36,133 bases of DNA from Caldisericia bacterium (GTDB taxonomy: Bacteria; Caldisericota; Caldisericia; JAAYUI01), in contig JAGOOK010000001.1 of the NCBI GenBank assembly GCA_017992555.1, positions 1 through 36,133 of the forward strand. The letters run 5' to 3'. Within the stretch, counting starts at the first letter, position 1. Each line of letters opens with the position of its first letter. Both the position numbers and the translations under genes were made by a program. Positions 34,001 to 36,133 of the stretch are shown piece after piece. Below the pieces are notes generated by a model. It made no database searches, was not told where the DNA came from, and saw only the letters and a program-made list of their open reading frames with translations.

Positions 34001-36133
34001 GTTATCATTAACATCGTTATAGATATCTTCGCCAACATCATATTCGCCATTTGGCTGGCTCTCACCATGGATCACATCGTAGAAACGTAATGTGGTTGGC
34101 AAATTAAGGAGTGGGGTGCCACAGTCCAGGTCGCCTGCGGTTACATTTGTGCCAGCTTTGTAGGTCACAGTATTGTTGCTCTTTGTGATTGTGACCTCTG
34201 TCATCCTTATGTCGGCTGATTCTACCTGGTTTGTGTTGCTTCTGTATTTCCTGTAAATCGATCTCTGGCAACCAAATGCACCCGTTCCAATATCGGTGCA
34301 TCTATATGCAGAAGAAAAACCTATTAGGCCTTCACCGCCCCAAGGTGGTGGCGATGTTCTTCCTGCATCTGGCGACTGGAGACCTTCCTCGGCCCCAAGA
34401 TAACTTTCGGAATGCTTGCCAGCTAAAAAGTCCGAGTTGACATTGTTTGGGAACACCTCCGGGCTTGGCCCGAGAAGGTTGTCTATTCCATTATCGAGAA
34501 ATATCGATAACCCAAAATATGACCTGAAATCGGCCTTTACATTAAAGAATGTTGTCGATGGTATGGCGAAATCTTCTGCAGAGCTATCAAGAGAAGTTGA
34601 CTTATTAATGTTCTGGGAGCCAGTCAGCAACCTTCCGTATGGGTCATAAAGCGAGGTGACAGAATTTGCAGGGGTTGAACCCATCCAGACATCAGACTGG
34701 ACAACTACACCATATGTTGGTGCGAAAGGCCCGGATTGGAGCAATTCAACGGCCATGAAAAGATCACCGGCTTCAAGGCCACCCAATACACAGTTGCCCT
34801 CGGCGTTTGGATTCTCAAACCTGTGTGAATTTGTGTTTACATCCGTGAGCGCTATGTCTCTTTCAGTAACCGTTGATTCGGCGTTGCCCTTTCTGTAGAT
34901 GAATTCGTGTGGGTCATATATAAGATTTCTGTTTACATTTTCAGTGTGTAGCTCATCACCAGAGGCCATTGTGCCGGAATAGACAAACTGGACAAGCGAC
35001 CTTCCAACATCAAGATCGTCCCCTGGGTCTAAAACTCCGATTGGTGGGGCATCAACTACTGAGGACCCTGCAAGGTATGTTCTTGGCTCACCATTTGTCG
35101 ATATGACGATTACATTTGTAAGCCTTGTGTCACCCGATGAAACTACCGGTGCTGTGGTAAGGTTTGTGGTTCTTCTGTATATCCACTCTGCTGGTGTATA
35201 TCTTCCATCGGTGTTTATGTTTTCAGCGTGCCATTCTTCACCCTGTTCAAAATCTGCGTCAAAATCATTTACAAAAGGTACATAATGAAGGCCTATGTCC
35301 CACCTTTCGATTGTGGAACTGGAAACCGGCCTTGGTTTTAATGTAGTCCCTATAGATGGGATAATTGGGAAATCGGTGCTTGGATTGTTGTCCTGAATGA
35401 GTGGAAAATCAGGCATGTCAACCCAACCAATCTGGAAAAGCCTTGTTTTTACAGGTGGCTTCTGGTTGAGTGGGTCTGGCTGGAACCCCTCCCACATCTC
35501 TTTGTCAATCCTGAAATATACTTCTGACCCTGGTTTGTAGTTTGGCTGGATGGAACCATCGGCTTTTGTTGGGAGGATAAAATATGGCCCCTGGGTGTTG
35601 TTGCAGTTAATGGGGTCAACATAACAGCATGGATTCAGTTTTATGTTGTCCCATTGGTATGATGGATCTGGGTCTCTGCCATAGTTTGGGTCATCTGGGT
35701 TTGCATAACCATAGTATCTGCAGTCTTCAAATGCCCCTGTTCTGGAGAACCAGAGTTGTCCGGCCGAGTCAAGCACGGCTATAACTTTTTCGGTCAGGTT
35801 GGTCGCTTTGCTTGTTCCAGATTTGTTTAGATAGAAAATGGTGTAATAAAGGGGGGTTGTCATTGTGGCCTGGGTAGCCCTTATGTTGTATCCGCCAGAG
35901 ACGGCCAATGATGCATCTGGCATTGGAAATTCTGTTCTACCCCAAGAAGTCACACCTTCGCCATCAAAGGCATAATTTTGTGCCGGAACAAGCTGGTTCC
36001 CACTCCATGCAGACCCTACTGGTGCCCATCTTGTGGCAACAAAGACTGCTGACTGGTTGTTGCTCACTTGTTCGGCGTTGGCAAACGATGAAAATGGCAG
36101 TCCACTAATAAGAATCAAAAGAGCCAAAATTAA
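28034..36133 (-). CDS. Giant exported multidomain surface protein with Ca-loop-like repeats and C-terminal stalk-like domain (5' partial)
   Basis: The frame is open to the right edge. The visible N-terminus (LILALLILISGLPFSSFANA) is most of a Sec signal peptide, so only a few codons are missing; the TTG at 36127 is not a supported start. At least 2699 residues are visible. The N-terminal third has four related segments built around E..IYR and D.RLT.V (near 35100-35240, 34840-34960, 34190-34280, 33960-34050). The middle has EF-hand/Ca-loop-like sequences (DDFNENGKISFSEYE near 31350-31400; DREKDGILDIKD near 29860-29900), a Met-rich stretch and paired cysteines. Towards the C-terminus there is a carboxypeptidase-regulatory-like Ig (IPNATVRVKGEDVDAEGQTD), two glucodextranase-B-like Igs and a degenerate copper-amine-oxidase-N-type domain ending near WLP. 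I do not recognise the N-terminal 1800 residues. It stands where rplJ-rplL often precede rpoB. Confidence 0.85.
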   Translation of the reverse strand, partial: LILALLILISGLPFSSFANAEQVSNNQSAVFVATRWAPVGSAWSGNQLVPAQNYAFDGEGVTSWGRTEFPMPDASLAVSGGYNIRATQATMTTPLYYTIFYLNKSGTSKATNLTEKVIAVLDSAGQLWFSRTGAFEDCRYYGYANPDDPNYGRDPDPSYQWDNIKLNPCCYVDPINCNNTQGPYFILPTKADGSIQPNYKPGSEVYFRIDKEMWEGFQPDPLNQKPPVKTRLFQIGWVDMPDFPLIQDNNPSTDFPIIPSIGTTLKPRPVSSSTIERWDIGLHYVPFVNDFDADFEQGEEWHAENINTDGRYTPAEWIYRRTTNLTTAPVVSSGDTRLTNVIVISTNGEPRTYLAGSSVVDAPPIGVLDPGDDLDVGRSLVQFVYSGTMASGDELHTENVNRNLIYDPHEFIYRKGNAESTVTERDIALTDVNTNSHRFENPNAEGNCVLGGLEAGDLFMAVELLQSGPFAPTYGVVVQSDVWMGSTPANSVTSLYDPYGRLLTGSQNINKSTSLDSSAEDFAIPSTTFFNVKADFRSYFGLSIFLDNGIDNLLGPSPEVFPNNVNSDFLAGKHSESYLGAEEGLQSPDAGRTSPPPWGGEGLIGFSSAYRCTDIGTGAFGCQRSIYRKYRSNTNQVESADIRMTEVTITKSNNTVTYKAGTNVTAGDLDCGTPLLNLPTTLRFYDVIHGESQPNGEYDVGEDIYNDVNDNLIIDYGDVRMSQIKIGYYSYPCSDVVDEWGCFVHEYKAHGFSIGKCGHPTAIDIPVLPGKIGLDLYVDRELRVEQTSKLRIKSPILLEKNQKIYVTLRSPATYGKIPWEQTSTITDTDREIYFEITPYQGSLYSNGRYDPLVVTAFADFGDPVKVAPPDGPYQDMFYLTKYMPTDNVQNNKNTLTAVPPPWPQPAVPISLANKYDAWEKGYLKVRSERLEINSTRKCLDMLEERYPNISLETYDADNMLDINDPCCIPFALNKDQQTIVLYNATGGGVNWMATAIGENGQRYIIQYNIDKTYYFWYWNDIGYVPGALDSGDYVGDDPSFMPPLFVGTSRPIEVSSQASLVDVNNSSQMAQTWGDDDGFLAWGVVTKGDELGLFDGITTDPKTGVKFGTIDTYGVPTYITSASTFTDTDTGGWALGLVKPKENTQIRLRISSFNIMFDYNSKLPVHPSHFLLDDHLGLDYSGYATAKVLSLDPVLNFSELEVIDHGLQFSQLDYTAGKNSINQISPPTPQIQHPYNPMLRNLQDDFRVYPGGQAHLSRIINIPFARAMICGYNSYPAIWSEWGQRLNANKEALGKDPDEDKKQRKVNFNKLGTEFFPLTDYGIYFVLKDSNGTHLTFNPGTTSNPTPFKRLIKKLTVTGPFKRPKVMDPITGRVTTDFAFEGMVRLPIIYDFTGKVVIDSTNYQWYEFEGQNWIGEIGFGPDKITFMPDEFNKFLIWNKRLDYTGVSNVIKIDELTPVGSGRIEIEVELFDGTIKKFQDCCGNKNEFGIRVHGLTITGLPDAIPVDQDHHFKIKITEQEDMQIEEACNNAFVYIWQDRGIAFQIEGMDEPIHMGMGDGRTMGTPMPMRGNSRSGGRMYSERDDFNENGKISFSEYETEIIGTYDLATNLWNGGMYDARTFNRNDGIYELDLTKETGCQITDVGMDIGGMNIGPMRRMMTPADHVISEQEETSVYVTAYKYGDDNNDRSYSPYYYHEWFELSYTHEVYLAGEAKANIGPKDDLTVEISPQPLTAGVVNEMADPSKPLTIRVTDATGTPVDLLQGVRDMGGDNEVPPDRAWLHCFKDWFPDDELFFGPDARLPQYYWVRTDLHNVSYNYYANMFLYSDWEDAKKRSFEPIQIDFSRSKDGIYQFKGFCANDAGEFYLTVYTPNRKHFGTTKIKVELPIVEYNVTNLDDPERKVFTTPGEPDFLLTAGSNRVYEVTAVCKNRQGFILKQPPKEVRICGDKITYPAHFTPFINVPANWRPRSFFPCERCETKYSVHLGLDWNGDRQLQRSNGEILQFSSFLTKREFFTWDEQLRAVTILRRNEPVLYNTTNIHYNNDTFSDRPNMLVQPEYKPTPYGWGLGCIYNNPHEGTYLFADREKDGILDIKDTLPLDELGSCKFYIFAEDVCKVGGLVGLNSYSTDDLFADVAGAPFSNYTDPGFHYTRFKYKTNPGPLEGSTMGSRDGTFALDWDAFPETMLSLETPKMAFKSAESKMPLSIGLLDQNNFDLAYATDNHILVEIMPADDRDLQITGGGYIMATGANESFLSQGGFYAFEPGSVPYTYLTLNPTGQGKSVIQLGYTCKNTLLDKEPFEFTIKDAPEYFSIYPIAALDSSPGIVPVLLSPSKIVNGVKNTLIIQIIDRATKAVIPNATVRVKGEDVDAEGQTDANGKVTLEIEPKSVMKIVISATAKGFVPGEIIEYTGDQTEPPVLEVDPYPPLTNKQTITLKGKTSPGATLVINGKLTQVAQDGSFTTKMSLVEGPNFVVIVSQLSKGPSRTLQLSITLDTIKPELLVPKFPELIGAQEFVIKGRVEPGASVKINGKDATVVYDIYQASVSLVPGKNQIKIEAVDQAGNIAIETVEIPVYAQGWGRIVVGQKEVFDQKGDVIGVMQSSLTKDGLIPVDALRIIFGASFQVSQEANTCKLDVFGKSIIFESGSTVALYGGTQIQLPNSPSLVDGSFYLTQEILRSVLECALNADLLKGFIVIERVWLP

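Overview
The window comes from a bacterium of moderate G+C content, probably from a deep-branching or poorly studied lineage. It holds a complete rpoB and rpoC, both enlarged by insertions, and an EF-G paralogue sits between them. The rest is mostly very large Sec-exported, multidomain surface proteins carrying cohesin-like, dockerin, FlgD-type Ig, NHL and PQQ-type propeller domains and C-terminal copper-amine-oxidase-N 'stalk' domains. I cannot name the phylum from sequence alone. No tRNA, rRNA, CRISPR array, insertion sequence or phage gene is visible.

Left part, plus strand (3-10351): a subtilisin-family protease cut by the left edge, an exported NHL-propeller protein, a second subtilisin-family protease and a YitT-family membrane protein. 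The two proteases share one layout: propeptide, S8 domain with a PA insert, FlgD-like Ig, cohesin-like domain, dockerin. The NHL protein between them has a cohesin-like domain and ends in stalk domains, so it could anchor dockerin-bearing partners. Intrinsic-terminator hairpins lie after the NHL gene and inside the first codons of the yitT-like gene, which suggests graded expression along this unit.

Middle (10352-17669): a short convergent intergenic region with a perfect palindromic terminator, then two minus-strand genes 11 bp apart. They encode exported PQQ-type propeller proteins, one with a single propeller and one with two, which share an identical C-terminal series of Big_2-like, Ig-like and stalk domains. 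A good sigma-70-type promoter lies upstream, directly after the rpoC terminator.

Right part, minus strand (17670-36133): rpoB, an EF-G-like GTPase gene and rpoC are packed with gaps of 12 and 9 bp, each with a strong Shine-Dalgarno sequence. rpoB is preceded by a TTGACA-N17-TAGGAT promoter with an inverted repeat over its -10 box. The usual upstream rplJ-rplL pair is absent. In its place is a gene for a giant exported protein (at least 2699 residues) with Ca-loop-like repeats and a C-terminal stalk-like domain, cut by the right edge.

Most notable are the rpoB-EF-G-rpoC operon, the related modules inserted in both large RNA polymerase subunits, and the candidate cohesin/dockerin/stalk surface protease assembly.
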